NCBI GenBank assembly: GCA_963842455.1
Contig: CAWJHE010000006.1
Location: forward strand, 248,001 to 312,000
Direction: 5' to 3'
Source of the DNA: CAWJHE01 sp963842455
GTDB taxonomy: Bacteria > Chloroflexota > Anaerolineae > Anaerolineales > UBA4823
DNA: 64,000 nt
Part shown: positions 26,861 to 36,363 of the stretch, piece after piece
Numbering within the stretch: position 1 is the stretch's first letter
Layout: each line of letters opens with the position of its first letter
Program-made: the position numbers and the translations under genes
Notes under the pieces: model-generated
What the model was told of the DNA's origin: nothing
What the model saw: the letters and a program-made list of their open reading frames with translations, nothing else
The model's database searches: none

Positions 26861-28795
26861 ATGCAAATTAGGCAATCGGTACTTAGCGGTTTGGTTTGCA
26901 TCGGCTTGCTTCTGACTGCTTGTAATTTTCCTCAGGATCAAGTTCGCCCAAACGAGACTCTGCCAACAGAAGCTGTTGTTGTAGAAAGTCCTACTGCAAT
27001 GGCGACATCTGAACCTCCCCGGGTTCTACAAATCTGCTTAAAATATGAGCCTGGCTCACTTTTTCTTTATGGTGATCATTCACAAGAAGCCATGCTGGTA
27101 CGCCAGGCTATCTACGATGGACCAGTCGATAAGGTAAAAGGCGAGTATTCTCCAGTGATCTTGGGGAAAAATCCTCTGTTCTTGGATGGAGATGTTTTTC
27201 TGGAGCCAGTCGAAGTTTCCCCCGGAACCGTTATCGCAGACGCATGGGGAAAATTGGTGAGGTTGGAGGCGGAGGTAAATTATTTCCCCTCAGGTTGCCA
27301 GGACTTTTCTTGTGTGCTTCCCTACTCAGGCTCGGGAGCTGTGAGAATAGACCAGCAAGTTGTCAGGTTTTCCTTGAAAGAAGGGATTAACTGGTCTGAT
27401 GGAACGAACCTGAATGCCGACGATTCGGTTTTTTCTTACGAAATTGCCCAGATATTCTATCCAAAAGTTGCCGCAGACACGATCCCGTATACTGCCTCTT
27501 ACCTGGCGCTAGATGAGCACCAGATTGAATGGCGAAGCATGCCAGGATACCAGACTGGCGACTACCTTAAGTTTTTTTTCCATCCTTTGCCGCGACATGC
27601 CTGGGGCGAAATGAGTGCAGAAGAATTAATCACAGCGGAAAGTGTCAATCGTCTACCTTTGGGATGGGGAGCTTATGTCATTGAAGAATGGCTGCCAGGT
27701 AAAGAACTTGTTTTAAGTAAAAATCCTGGATATTTTCGATCGGGAGAGGGTCTGCCAAAAACTGATCAAATCATTGTTCGTTTTATCGCTAATCTGGATG
27801 ATGCATACACGGCTTTTTCCGCAGGAGAATGTGACGTATTAGGTCCTGGTTATGGGATTGAGACGAATGCCGAGCTGGTTCAATCTATTGATCAAGACCC
27901 TGAAATGCGTTTGGAGTTCTTTGAAAACAAGGATTGGGAACACCTGGATTTTGGAATTTCATCCCTAAATGTTGATTTGCCAGCTTTATTTCAAAACAAA
28001 GTAACCCGCCAGGCAATTGCCATGTGTATTGACCGGCAACAAATCAATCACGAAAACCTTTCGGCGGCAGCACAAATTCCCCATTCCTTTGTCTCTACAT
28101 CCCATCCGCTGTACCATCCAGGCGTTCGCAGCTACGCTTATGATCCGGAAGGTGCAGCAACTCTTTTTGAGTTTGTAGGATGGTTAGACCTGGATTCAAA
28201 TCCAGCGACCCCTCGGACAGCTCAAGGTGTGATCGGAGTTGTGGATGGGACGCCTTTTGAATTCATTCTACTGACAACTCCAGAAGATGAGCGGCAGCAC
28301 ACTGCACAGCTGATTCGGGAAAACCTGTCTGCTTGTGGTGTTCAAATCCAAATTGAGATTTTACCAGGGGAAGAATTGTATTTACCTGGACCGGAAGGGA
28401 AAATTTTTGGCCGGCAGTTCCAGGCTGCACAATTCTCCTGGTCAAGCAGCGACTGGCCGATCTGCAATTTATTCACCAGCCAGGAGATTCCTGGAGAATA
28501 TCCCCAATTTTCTAAAGGGTGGGGGGGCGCTAATTTGAGCGGTTACTCAAGCCTGGAATATGACCAGGCATGTGCTTTGGCAAAGCGAGCCTTACCTGGT
28601 ACACCTGAGTCTTCTCAATATGATGCTCTTTTTCAATCCATTTTCTCTGAGGATCTGCCCAGTATTCCATTGTTCTTCAGGCAGGATGGTTTTTTGTCTA
28701 GGGCCGAACTTTGTGAATCACTGGTCGATCCGGTTTCCGGCTTTTCTTTGTGGAATATTGAATTGTTGTCGTTCAATGAAGATTGCGCGAATTAG
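26861..28795 (+). CDS. Solute-binding lipoprotein, SBP family 5, canonical domain order
   Basis: 644 residues. Signal and lipobox LLTAC (Cys ~21), Thr/Pro linker, then the usual order: N-terminal lobe (VRFSLKEGINWSDGTNLNADDSVFSYE, WGAYVIEEWLPGKELVLSKNPGYF, AFSAGECDV) and C-terminal lobe (VTRQAIAMCIDRQQI, YAYDPEGAATLFEFVGW, EDLPSIPLFFR). ATG 26861 follows AGGGCGGAAG. Third gene of the sigma operon with no permease or ATPase attached, so it may sense a ligand for the regulon or share the neighbouring importers. Cysteine is unusually frequent. Confidence 0.85.
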   Translation: MQIRQSVLSGLVCIGLLLTACNFPQDQVRPNETLPTEAVVVESPTAMATSEPPRVLQICLKYEPGSLFLYGDHSQEAMLVRQAIYDGPVDKVKGEYSPVILGKNPLFLDGDVFLEPVEVSPGTVIADAWGKLVRLEAEVNYFPSGCQDFSCVLPYSGSGAVRIDQQVVRFSLKEGINWSDGTNLNADDSVFSYEIAQIFYPKVAADTIPYTASYLALDEHQIEWRSMPGYQTGDYLKFFFHPLPRHAWGEMSAEELITAESVNRLPLGWGAYVIEEWLPGKELVLSKNPGYFRSGEGLPKTDQIIVRFIANLDDAYTAFSAGECDVLGPGYGIETNAELVQSIDQDPEMRLEFFENKDWEHLDFGISSLNVDLPALFQNKVTRQAIAMCIDRQQINHENLSAAAQIPHSFVSTSHPLYHPGVRSYAYDPEGAATLFEFVGWLDLDSNPATPRTAQGVIGVVDGTPFEFILLTTPEDERQHTAQLIRENLSACGVQIQIEILPGEELYLPGPEGKIFGRQFQAAQFSWSSSDWPICNLFTSQEIPGEYPQFSKGWGGANLSGYSSLEYDQACALAKRALPGTPESSQYDALFQSIFSEDLPSIPLFFRQDGFLSRAELCESLVDPVSGFSLWNIELLSFNEDCAN

Positions 28796-28810
28796 CGCTG
28801 TGAATAGTCG

Positions 28811-28850
28811 GGGCTGCCTGGTTGATCTTTACCAGGCAGCCCTATTATTA
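28811..28850. terminator. Rho-independent terminator, convergent
   Basis: A perfect 11-bp stem GGGCTGCCTGG (28811-28821) and CCAGGCAGCCC (28832-28842), 10-nt loop, then TATTATTA. It closes the sigma-lipoprotein operon and probably importer 2 from the other side. Confidence 0.82.
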
Positions 28851-28851
28851 C

Positions 28852-29052
28852 TTACTCTTTATGGATTCGACTGTAGAGAACTGCCCCAATAATCCCAATC
28901 ATCATGCCAATAATTGAGCTGATATAGGCAACAAAGTTCAATAGAAAGGTGGACTCAAGCACCTTTATCACCATGAGCAGAGGAAAAACCACTCCGGCGA
29001 TCATCATCAGGGCTCCCAGGATGATCAAATTACGAGGCGTTACCCATCTCAT
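28852..29052 (-). CDS. Small two-helix membrane protein at the end of Opp importer 2
   Basis: 66 residues with two hydrophobic helices (LIILGALMMIAGVVFPLLMVI and FVAYISSIIGMMIGIIGAVLYS) and a basic N terminus. Its ATG overlaps the stop of the ATPase gene by 4 nt, so it is translated as part of the operon. No family recognised; an accessory subunit of the importer is a guess from position. Confidence 0.65.
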   Translation of the reverse strand: MRWVTPRNLIILGALMMIAGVVFPLLMVIKVLESTFLLNFVAYISSIIGMMIGIIGAVLYSRIHKE

Positions 29053-30089
29053 TCAAGTAACCAGCAAGAAACCTGGTGACCCGGTTCGGGTTCAAACTCG
29101 GGTGGTTCCTTAATGTCACAGACACCTTTGATGATGTGCGGGCAGCGTGGGTGAAAACGGCAACCGGTAGGCGGGTTAACCAGGCTGGGTGGTTCACCGG
29201 CTGGCACTTCTTTTTGGACATGTGCATTCCTGGCATCCGGGTCTGAGGTGGCTTCTAGCAGTGCCAGGGTGTATGGGTGCTTGGCTGAGTGTAAAATGTG
29301 TTCAATCTTACCCTTTTCGATAACCTGCCCGGCATACATCACAAAAATCCGCTCAGAAAAATAACGTACAGTGGAGAGGTCATGGGTAACATATATTACA
29401 GCCAGGTTGTGACTGGTCTGTAGACCCCGTAAAAGCTTCAGGATTTCGACTCGCACCGAAGCATCCAGCATGGATACCGGTTCGTCCGCCACCATTAATT
29501 TAGGCTCCAGGATCATAGCACGCGCGATAACAATGCGCTGCTGCTGGCCGCCGCTGAGCATATGCGGGTACTTAGGCAAAAACTCTGCTACTGGTGTAAC
29601 TTTGACTTCTTCCAGTACTTTGTACAGGCGATCCAGGCGTTTCTTTTTGTCTTTCCAGCCATTGATAATTAAAGGCTCTTCCAGGATTCGCTGAACAGAC
29701 ATAAAAGGCGGCAAGGCGCCATAGGGGTCCTGTTGCACATAGCCAACCTGTGAGTGATACCATTTTTCATCACTGGATTTCAGGGTGCTCAGGTTTTTAT
29801 CTTCAAAAGTGACTTCACCTTTGATGGGTTTATACAGCGCTAGCACGGTTTTCATCAGGCTGGTCTTGCCACAGCCGCTTTCGCCGACGATGGCAATGGC
29901 TTCGCCATAGTGCAGGTCGAAGTTGACGCCATCCACTGCACGGACATAACCGGCGTGTCCAAAGCCAAATTTGCGTAATTCAAACCAGACATGCAGGTCT
30001 TTTACAGAGACCAGGACGCCATCGCGCCGAGTCTCCAGGGGGGTGAAGGGTGCTGTGCTGGTTGGGGTTATGGTTTGTTCTACCGTCAT
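29049..30089 (-). CDS. Opp importer 2: DppF-type ATP-binding protein
   Basis: 346 residues. Walker A GESGCGKT, Q-loop QQDPYGALPPFMS, signature SGGQQQR, Walker B LMVADEP, H-loop VTHD, and the C-terminal CRFHPRCPHIIKGVC cluster. The Q-loop segment departs from the usual QDPxxSLNPxxT. Fifth gene of the operon SBP2-permease-permease-ATPase-ATPase-small protein, 11 nt after the DppD-type gene. Confidence 0.9.
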   Translation of the reverse strand: MTVEQTITPTSTAPFTPLETRRDGVLVSVKDLHVWFELRKFGFGHAGYVRAVDGVNFDLHYGEAIAIVGESGCGKTSLMKTVLALYKPIKGEVTFEDKNLSTLKSSDEKWYHSQVGYVQQDPYGALPPFMSVQRILEEPLIINGWKDKKKRLDRLYKVLEEVKVTPVAEFLPKYPHMLSGGQQQRIVIARAMILEPKLMVADEPVSMLDASVRVEILKLLRGLQTSHNLAVIYVTHDLSTVRYFSERIFVMYAGQVIEKGKIEHILHSAKHPYTLALLEATSDPDARNAHVQKEVPAGEPPSLVNPPTGCRFHPRCPHIIKGVCDIKEPPEFEPEPGHQVSCWLLE

Positions 30090-30100
30090 AATTTATCGCC

Positions 30101-31063
30101 TCACACGTATAACCAACATTTGACCAGGTTTTCGCCGATTTTCACCGTTGGAGGTTCTTCCGCGCAACGGTCAAAACGCTTAGGGCAGCGCGCAGCAAAG
30201 CGGCAGCCTGTTGGTGGATTGATCAGGCTGGGGGGTTGCCCAACAATGAAATCAGGCTCTTGATCGCCGCGCAAACGTGGAACACTAGCCATTAACTTGG
30301 CTGAGTAGGGATGATGCGGTTCACTGAAGAAGGTGGCAGCGTCACTGACTTCAACGATCTGACCAGCATACATGACCGCCACCTTATCTGCAAGTTCGCT
30401 GGAGGTGGCAATATCATGGGTGATCAGGATGAAACTCGTAGCAATCTCAGTTTTGATGCGCTTGAGCAGGTTGAAGATGTTAGCTTGAGTCAGCACATCC
30501 AGAGCAGAGGTGGGTTCATCCAGGATGATCAGGTCGGGTGTGGTCACCAGAGACATGGCCAGGGCGACACGTTGACGCATCCCGCCGCTTAACTCGAAGG
30601 CGTAACGGTTAATAAAATCGACTGGAACACCTACATGCTGGAACATCTTTTCAGCTTGCGCCAGAGCTTGTTCTTTCTTGACTCCAAAGTGCACCATAAC
30701 GGGTTCTGCAACCTGGTCTCCTACGCGCAAAACCGGGTTAAGCGCATTCATGGCAGCCTGTGGGACCAGGGACATTTTTACCCAGCGGACTTTCTGGCGA
30801 TATTCTTCGTCATCCATCGCCATTAATTCATCGCCATTTAGATAGACTTTCCCGGAGTATTCATGTACATTGCGAGGTAAGAGCCTCAAGATAGCTTTTG
30901 CCAGGGATGTTTTGCCACAACCGGATTCTCCGACGACAACAATGGCTTCATTGGACTTCAATTGGAAGTTGACGCCATCCACAGCCTGGACAATACCACT
31001 GGATGACTTGAAATGCAACTTAAGACCTTGGACATCAAATAGAATTTTGTTGTTATTCGCCAT
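30101..31063 (-). CDS. Opp importer 2: DppD-type ATP-binding protein
   Basis: 320 residues. Walker A GESGCGKT, signature SGGMRQR, Walker B LIILDEP, switch ITHD, C-terminal GCRFAARCPKRFDRC. The Q-loop reads SLVPQAAMNALNPVL rather than QDPMTSLNP, typical of a subset of Opp ATPases. Four nt downstream of the DppC-type permease gene. Confidence 0.9.
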   Translation of the reverse strand: MANNNKILFDVQGLKLHFKSSSGIVQAVDGVNFQLKSNEAIVVVGESGCGKTSLAKAILRLLPRNVHEYSGKVYLNGDELMAMDDEEYRQKVRWVKMSLVPQAAMNALNPVLRVGDQVAEPVMVHFGVKKEQALAQAEKMFQHVGVPVDFINRYAFELSGGMRQRVALAMSLVTTPDLIILDEPTSALDVLTQANIFNLLKRIKTEIATSFILITHDIATSSELADKVAVMYAGQIVEVSDAATFFSEPHHPYSAKLMASVPRLRGDQEPDFIVGQPPSLINPPTGCRFAARCPKRFDRCAEEPPTVKIGENLVKCWLYV

Positions 31064-31067
31064 GAGC

Positions 31068-32411
31068 TTATACTTCCCTCAACCTGGGGTTGAAAATTCG
31101 ATCCAGAGCAAATCCCAGCATGGCGAAACCCAAGCCGGTAATCATTAGTAAAACTGCTGGCTCTAAAATCCAGTAGTAATATCCTTTGTACAATGCTCCA
31201 TTAACCAAGGCTTCGTTGATGGTTTTTCCCCAGGTTGGGATGACTGGGTCACCAATACCAAGGACTGCCAGGGATGCTTCCAGGAAGACAAAGGCAGGCA
31301 CTGCGGAGACTAAACCTGGGAGAAGCAATGGGATCATACGTGGGATCAGGTAGGAAAAAATGATGCGCGAACTGGAGGCGCCATAGGCTTTAGCTGCCTC
31401 AATATAAGTGGATTCTCTCACCTGCATGAACATGGCGCGATAAGATTTAATACTTCCAGTAAAAATACTTAAAAGTATGGTTACCCCCAGGATCGTCCAT
31501 AAACTGCGTGAATAAAAAGTAGCAACCATGATCAAGATGGACAGGAACGGGAGAACCATGTTGACCTCGGTAATGCGTTGGATAAGGGCATCCACCCAAC
31601 CGCCGTACCAGGTGCCGATGGCCGCAATGGTCATGGTCAACAGCGTGGTTCCCAGGGCAGCCAGCAAGCCGAAGGCAAGAGCTATGGGAATACCCCATTG
31701 GAGAGGCAACATCAAATCTCGGCGCAGGTGATCGGTGCCTGCCATGCCGAAAACTTCGCCAAAGACTACCAATTCGGCAGTTAAATCTGAGTCTTTTTCA
31801 AAGGTGACGGCTTCGATGATCAGCTTGTATTCGCCTTTGATGGTTGTTGATTTTTCCTGTTCGGGATCAGCAAATAAGCCAATGTTGGCGACGGTTCCAG
31901 CCAGGCGCTTTTTTAGTTTGTCATCCTGGGCAAAGCGATAAGTTTGTTTGGCGCTGATAGCGAAATCTCCGATCCGGATTTCCCGACCGTCGGGGGTCAA
32001 CCAGCGCAAGGAAACAAAAGGTTGTTTGGCCTGGTAGGTCGAGGTGAAATATAAAGCCAGGTCTTGGGGAAAGGTATCCGCATTGTAATCAAACGGGTAG
32101 GTAAAAATAATCTTGGTTGTGTTTTCGTCGCGTACATCCTCTTCCCGGGTGACGTTTTCGTCATCTTGGGTCATGGTAAAGGATTCGACCAATTTTTCAT
32201 CCCGGAATAAATTGGTCCAGGCTGGTGGGGCGTTCTTGGGATTCTGGTACCAGACTTCTTCCCCGCCGCGCCATTTGGAGATGGCTTCATTATAAGGTAT
32301 GGTGATCATCACATAAACAGCAGCAATCACAAAAGCAAGGATGATGATTGAGCCAAAGACGGCTGAAGGGTATTGGGAAATATTTTTTAATGAATTCTTG
32401 ATCGCGTTCAT
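31068..32411 (-). CDS. Opp importer 2: DppC-type permease with large extracytoplasmic insert
   Basis: 447 residues, about 130-150 longer than a normal DppC. TM1 (VFGSIIILAFVIAAVYVMITI) is followed by ~190 residues of mostly beta-rich sequence (WYQNPKNAPPAWTNLFRD, LALYFTSTYQ, FVSLRWLTPDG, GEYKLIIEAVTFEKDSD) before GTDHLRRD, where the family sequence resumes. By topology the insert faces outside, where it could contact the permuted SBP2. The permease core and EAA loop (TYIEAAKAYGASSSRII) are normal. Overlaps the DppB gene by 4 nt. Confidence 0.87.
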   Translation of the reverse strand: MNAIKNSLKNISQYPSAVFGSIIILAFVIAAVYVMITIPYNEAISKWRGGEEVWYQNPKNAPPAWTNLFRDEKLVESFTMTQDDENVTREEDVRDENTTKIIFTYPFDYNADTFPQDLALYFTSTYQAKQPFVSLRWLTPDGREIRIGDFAISAKQTYRFAQDDKLKKRLAGTVANIGLFADPEQEKSTTIKGEYKLIIEAVTFEKDSDLTAELVVFGEVFGMAGTDHLRRDLMLPLQWGIPIALAFGLLAALGTTLLTMTIAAIGTWYGGWVDALIQRITEVNMVLPFLSILIMVATFYSRSLWTILGVTILLSIFTGSIKSYRAMFMQVRESTYIEAAKAYGASSSRIIFSYLIPRMIPLLLPGLVSAVPAFVFLEASLAVLGIGDPVIPTWGKTINEALVNGALYKGYYYWILEPAVLLMITGLGFAMLGFALDRIFNPRLREV

Positions 32412-33538
32412 TTCGAACTCCCGCCGCCAATTTTTACCCTAGGATCGACCAGGGCATAAATAAAATCCAGTAAGAATACAGTAACTGCCAGCAGGTAAGC
32501 ATAAATAATGGTTGAGCCGACAATGACTGGTGTGTCGTACAAACCAATCGCTCTATAAATTGTGCGACCCAGACCCGGCCATTGAAAAACAGTTTCAGTA
32601 ATAATGGCGCCAGTCCACAGACCAATCAACAATAAAGCGAAGTTGGTAACAATGGTAGGCAAAGTGGGGCGCAGGATATAGCGGCGTTCGATATCACGCG
32701 CTGGCAAGCCTTTGGCTTTGGCGGTGTCCACGTAATCTTCACTGGAATAGATCAGGAAAAAGGTGCGCCAGTTGTAAATGCTTAAAAATATGGAGGCAAT
32801 GATCAAAGATGATGCCGGCAAGATCAGGTGTTTGAGAACACTCAGTGTGTACCCCAGGGTGTCTTCCGGTGGTGGTGCATCAACCAGTCCGCCAAAGGGT
32901 AAGATTTTAAAGAGAGCGGCAAAAATTAAGATAAAAAAGATGCCATAAAACCAGGGCGGTATCGATGAAGTAGGTGAAAGGGCAATCACCAGTTTATCCC
33001 ATAAGGAACCATATTTGCGGGATAAAACGAGCGCCAGGAAAATGGCGCTGAAAAAGAGGATCAGGTTGGCGGTACCCATCAGCAATAAGGTTGCAGGCAG
33101 TCGTTCCAGGATGATCAAACGTACCTGTCGAGAGCCTGAATCGCTGGTCATATTGGTAGCCCTTCCTAAATTCAGGGTCAGGGCATTGGTCAGGTATTTG
33201 ACACTGCGCACTGCCAGGGGTTGGTCCAGCCCTAACCTTTGCTCTTCAATGGCTACTCTTTCCTGTACCAGCTTGTTGCGGGTTTCGGGGTCCATGTTTT
33301 TGTTGCCAGGGTTCATCACAACCTGTAGGGTGACCCGCTCGCGAATTTCACCCTTCATGATCTGGTCAACATAGCCACCCATATTGGCGATCATGATGGT
33401 CAGGTAAACCCCGATCACAACTGTGATGAACAAAGTCACCAAACGAATAGCAGAATACTTTGCAATGCGTTCGATAGTTCCAGCTGTGGCAGACTTCGTC
33501 TTGGTTTTTACACCCATGGTTTCTGTAGCAGATCCCAT
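32408..33538 (-). CDS. Opp importer 2: DppB-type permease
   Basis: 376 residues. TM1 (AIRLVTLFITVVIGVYLTIMIA) is followed by a ~75-residue outer segment, then the core, EAA loop DYVDTAKAKGLPARDIERRYILRP, and VFQWPGLGRTIYRAI. AGGAGGAATCT sets ATG 33538. A 12-bp hairpin separates it from the SBP2 gene upstream. Confidence 0.88.
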   Translation of the reverse strand: MGSATETMGVKTKTKSATAGTIERIAKYSAIRLVTLFITVVIGVYLTIMIANMGGYVDQIMKGEIRERVTLQVVMNPGNKNMDPETRNKLVQERVAIEEQRLGLDQPLAVRSVKYLTNALTLNLGRATNMTSDSGSRQVRLIILERLPATLLLMGTANLILFFSAIFLALVLSRKYGSLWDKLVIALSPTSSIPPWFYGIFFILIFAALFKILPFGGLVDAPPPEDTLGYTLSVLKHLILPASSLIIASIFLSIYNWRTFFLIYSSEDYVDTAKAKGLPARDIERRYILRPTLPTIVTNFALLLIGLWTGAIITETVFQWPGLGRTIYRAIGLYDTPVIVGSTIIYAYLLAVTVFLLDFIYALVDPRVKIGGGSSK

Positions 33539-33560
33539 AGATTCCTCCTAATTAGGGATA

Positions 33561-33598
33561 GATAGGGGCAAGCTAGCTCATCGCTCCTTGCCCCTATC
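33561..33598. repeat. Hairpin between SBP2 and permease genes
   Basis: A perfect 12-bp stem, GATAGGGGCAAG (33561-33572) and CTTGCCCCTATC (33587-33598), 14-nt loop, no T tract in the gene direction. Same position as the two hairpins after SBP1, suggesting the binding-protein message is kept at a higher level than the permease part. Confidence 0.6.
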
Positions 33599-33640
33599 CA
33601 TTACATCGTTATCTTGAATTCGAAATTAGCCGATAAATCA

Positions 33641-36270
33641 TTACGGAATGGTTACGAATTCAAAAGCGGAGAAGGTCGGAATGCTGACAGTGTATGGTAC
33701 AACTGCGACTTCCATCTTGCTGGCGCCAGCTTCAAGTGCACCAGTGATGTCAGCCGGAATAGTAACCAGGTATTGACCGTCGGCAACCAATTCACCTTCG
33801 GTGACGTATACAATTTGTCCGGTCGCGTCGTAGAGCATGGCCTTGACCTGTTTGATCTCATCGCCCGCATAAGGCTCGCCATTGAAGGTTACGAAAACAT
33901 CAAAGGTGAATTCAGAGCCCAGGGTAGCCTGACCAGCGCCGTCTACTTCGACTTCAGCAACTTTCGGTTCGCCGTAAACTGCCCAACGATCGGATAGATC
34001 TGGATGATCTGCAAATTGCTTGAGCGTGGCAGTCTTTTCAGTGGTGAAGGCCTTGTCCAGGTAGTAGGGACCAGTGCCAACCCAGAAGTGACCGTGATCG
34101 GCATACCATTGCTTCAAATTGGCGTAACGAGCAACAGCTTCTTCAGCAGTGATGTATTCGCCCAGGGTTGCGGCAAAGGGGATATAGGATTCGGCTTCAG
34201 CCTGATCCAGGAACTTGGCCATAATTTCCAGGCTTGGGCCGCCGATGAAGTTGGTCCACTCGATCTCATTGGCATCTGCTTTGTCAGCTGAGAATGCTAA
34301 CTCGCCGTTCTCGTCAGCCAAAGCAGCAACAGCCATGGAGTGCCAGGGAGCTTCACCGTAGGTGTAAGTCGGGAACATGGTGGTGACATTCAACTCTGCA
34401 TCTAATGCCCAGACATCTGTGTAGAACTCGATGGTGAGGGGATCGGTGGAGAGTGATCTTGAACACCCTTGAAATTCTCCAGGAACGCATCGGTATTGGC
34501 AGCGATGGCCTCATCGTAGATGGCGCTTTCCGGTTTGCCAGGATCAAAGGTCATGATCAAGGAGTAGATAAAGTCACCCATGGTGATCAAAGAACCGTCG
34601 TGGTATTTGACGGTATCCCACAGGTCGGCGGGGTAGACCACGGTGCTCTTGATCTTGGCGGTGACGCCATCGGGGAATTTCTCACCGGCGGTAATGAAGA
34701 CCTGGTCGGTGGCATTCCAGTCAGACCATGCATCTTCTGGCACTGCAATTTCAGGAGCGAAATCGAGGGTTAACCAATCCAAGGTCTGACCAATTGGCAA
34801 GCCTTCTTGCGCAACTACACTCGCGCTTTCAATGCGCAAGGGGTGAACCAAACCGGTGTGCGGGTCGTACATGACGCCGGCAGCGGTGGTTGTACCGCGC
34901 TGGGCGGAGGCATCAAATGCCCAGTTGGAGCCAGCCAGTGGGTTCCAGGGATCGACAAACAGGTCGGGTTGACCCCACTTCATCTGGCCGCCTTCTTCGT
35001 CGGTGAAGCGCAGGGTATATGGCCAGATCATGGCGCCGTCGATGCCGGCTGCCAGATCGTAGGTCACTTCAACGCCATCCCGGAAGGGAGCGAAGTTCTT
35101 GCCGTCGATCAACCATACAGTGTGGGACTCTTCCAGTTGAAGCTCTAAGGCGCGAGCCATGGCTGTAGCGCGTTCTTCCAGACTGGTGAACTTGTTGTAT
35201 GCCAATGCATCGGCCAGGGTGTCGTACTCTTCTGATGGCTGCTTGGCCTGCCAGAGGGCAGTGAAACCGTAAGCGCTGGCTGGGGTGTCAAAGAATTGGA
35301 AGTTATCGCCCTGGTCGCGGTCGATGACCGTAGCGCTCCAGGCGCCGGTGTAGATATGGAACAAGCCATCTTCAGGATTGCCGCCTACCCAGATGGGGGA
35401 AGCTTCAGAAGAGGTCTTGTATTGGCGGTCAGTGGTGAAGCCAATGCTTTCGAGCTGATTGGCGACATAATCACCGATCGGAACGCGGGTGCCGTCGGAG
35501 TCGCTGCGGATTAACAGGATGATGGTGACGGGCTCGTCTTTGTAGGTCCATTTGCCATCTACAAGGGTAGCGCCTAATGCTTCCATCTCGGCGGTAATTT
35601 GCTCGTTAGCCTTTTCGGGGTTGAAAGCATATTTGGCTTCCAATTCGCGAACTTTCTGAGCCTGATCAGCGTAGTCAGGGAATTGGGTGGTAATGGCGAA
35701 GAATTTGGCTAAGGCGCCACCAGCGTAAACTTCCTGGTTGATATATTCACGGTCGAGCAGCCAGTTCATGGCTTCGCGAACTTTTGAAACAGAGAAGGGA
35801 TTGAGTTTACCAGTGACGGGGAACTCGGGACCAACCGGGTTGAAGGTCAACTCGTAGTACAAACCGTTCTGCTTGGAGAAGTTCAGCCCAGCTTCTTCAA
35901 TAGCGGGCAGATCTTTAGATGAAAGACCGGATGCGTAAATATCAATTGCGCCGGCTTCGATTTGGGTCACAGCAGAGGTGTTGTCAACTACTGAGAAGAC
36001 AACCTCATCCAGCCAGCCGCCACGGCGGGTGGTCGGTTCGGGCTCGGGTTCGGGAACTGCAGTAGGTTCTTCAGGAACCGCAGTGGGTTCAACGGGTGCT
36101 GCAGTGGGTTCAACTGGAACTGCAGTGGGTTCGACGGGTGCTTCCGTAACTACTGGGGCTTCCGGTTGAGCGGGAGCTGCAGTGGGGGCTGCTGCTGGTT
36201 GGCAAGCTGCCAGGACCATGCTGGCGATAACAAGCAAACCAATGATCAGCGACAAATGTTTCTTATACAT
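33641..36270 (-). pseudogene. Opp importer 2: solute-binding lipoprotein (SBP family 5, permuted order) split by a 1-nt frameshift
   Basis: Restoring one base near 34452 (codons then read HSPTDPLTIEFYTDVW) gives one product of about 876 residues. Lipobox LAAC, then EPTAVP-type repeats, then residues ~85-430 that correspond to the usual C-terminal half (GGWLDEVVFSVVDNTSAV, IEAGAIDIY, VREAMNWLLDREYI). The usual N-terminal half follows from ~440 (NPLAGSNWAFD, LWDTVKYHDGSLITMGDF, WVGTGPYYLDKAF), and a C-terminal Ig-like domain ends it. I recall long SBPs of this layout in Chloroflexota and Thermotogota. The frameshift may be assembly error, since both parts are well preserved and the operon is otherwise intact. 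Confidence 0.82.
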
Positions 36271-36350
36271 ACTTTCTCCTCCTTGAGAATGAATTGAGAA
36301 TTGTTAAAAACGGTTGTTATTCTTGAAAAACTAGTTTGTGAGATCTTTGG

Positions 36351-36363
36351 TCACCTCCTTTGC
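36351..36363 (-). promoter_or_regulatory. Distal full-length Shine-Dalgarno in the SBP2 leader
   Basis: The minus strand reads GCAAAGGAGGTGA about 81 nt before the SBP2 ATG, which has its own AAGGAGGAG. The nearest start it could serve, GTG, gives only seven codons. It parallels the element upstream of SBP1. Confidence 0.5.

Noticed and set aside
36030..36200. Tandem repeat (EPTAVP units)
   Set aside because: Lipoprotein linker of SBP2; common in this kind of genome.
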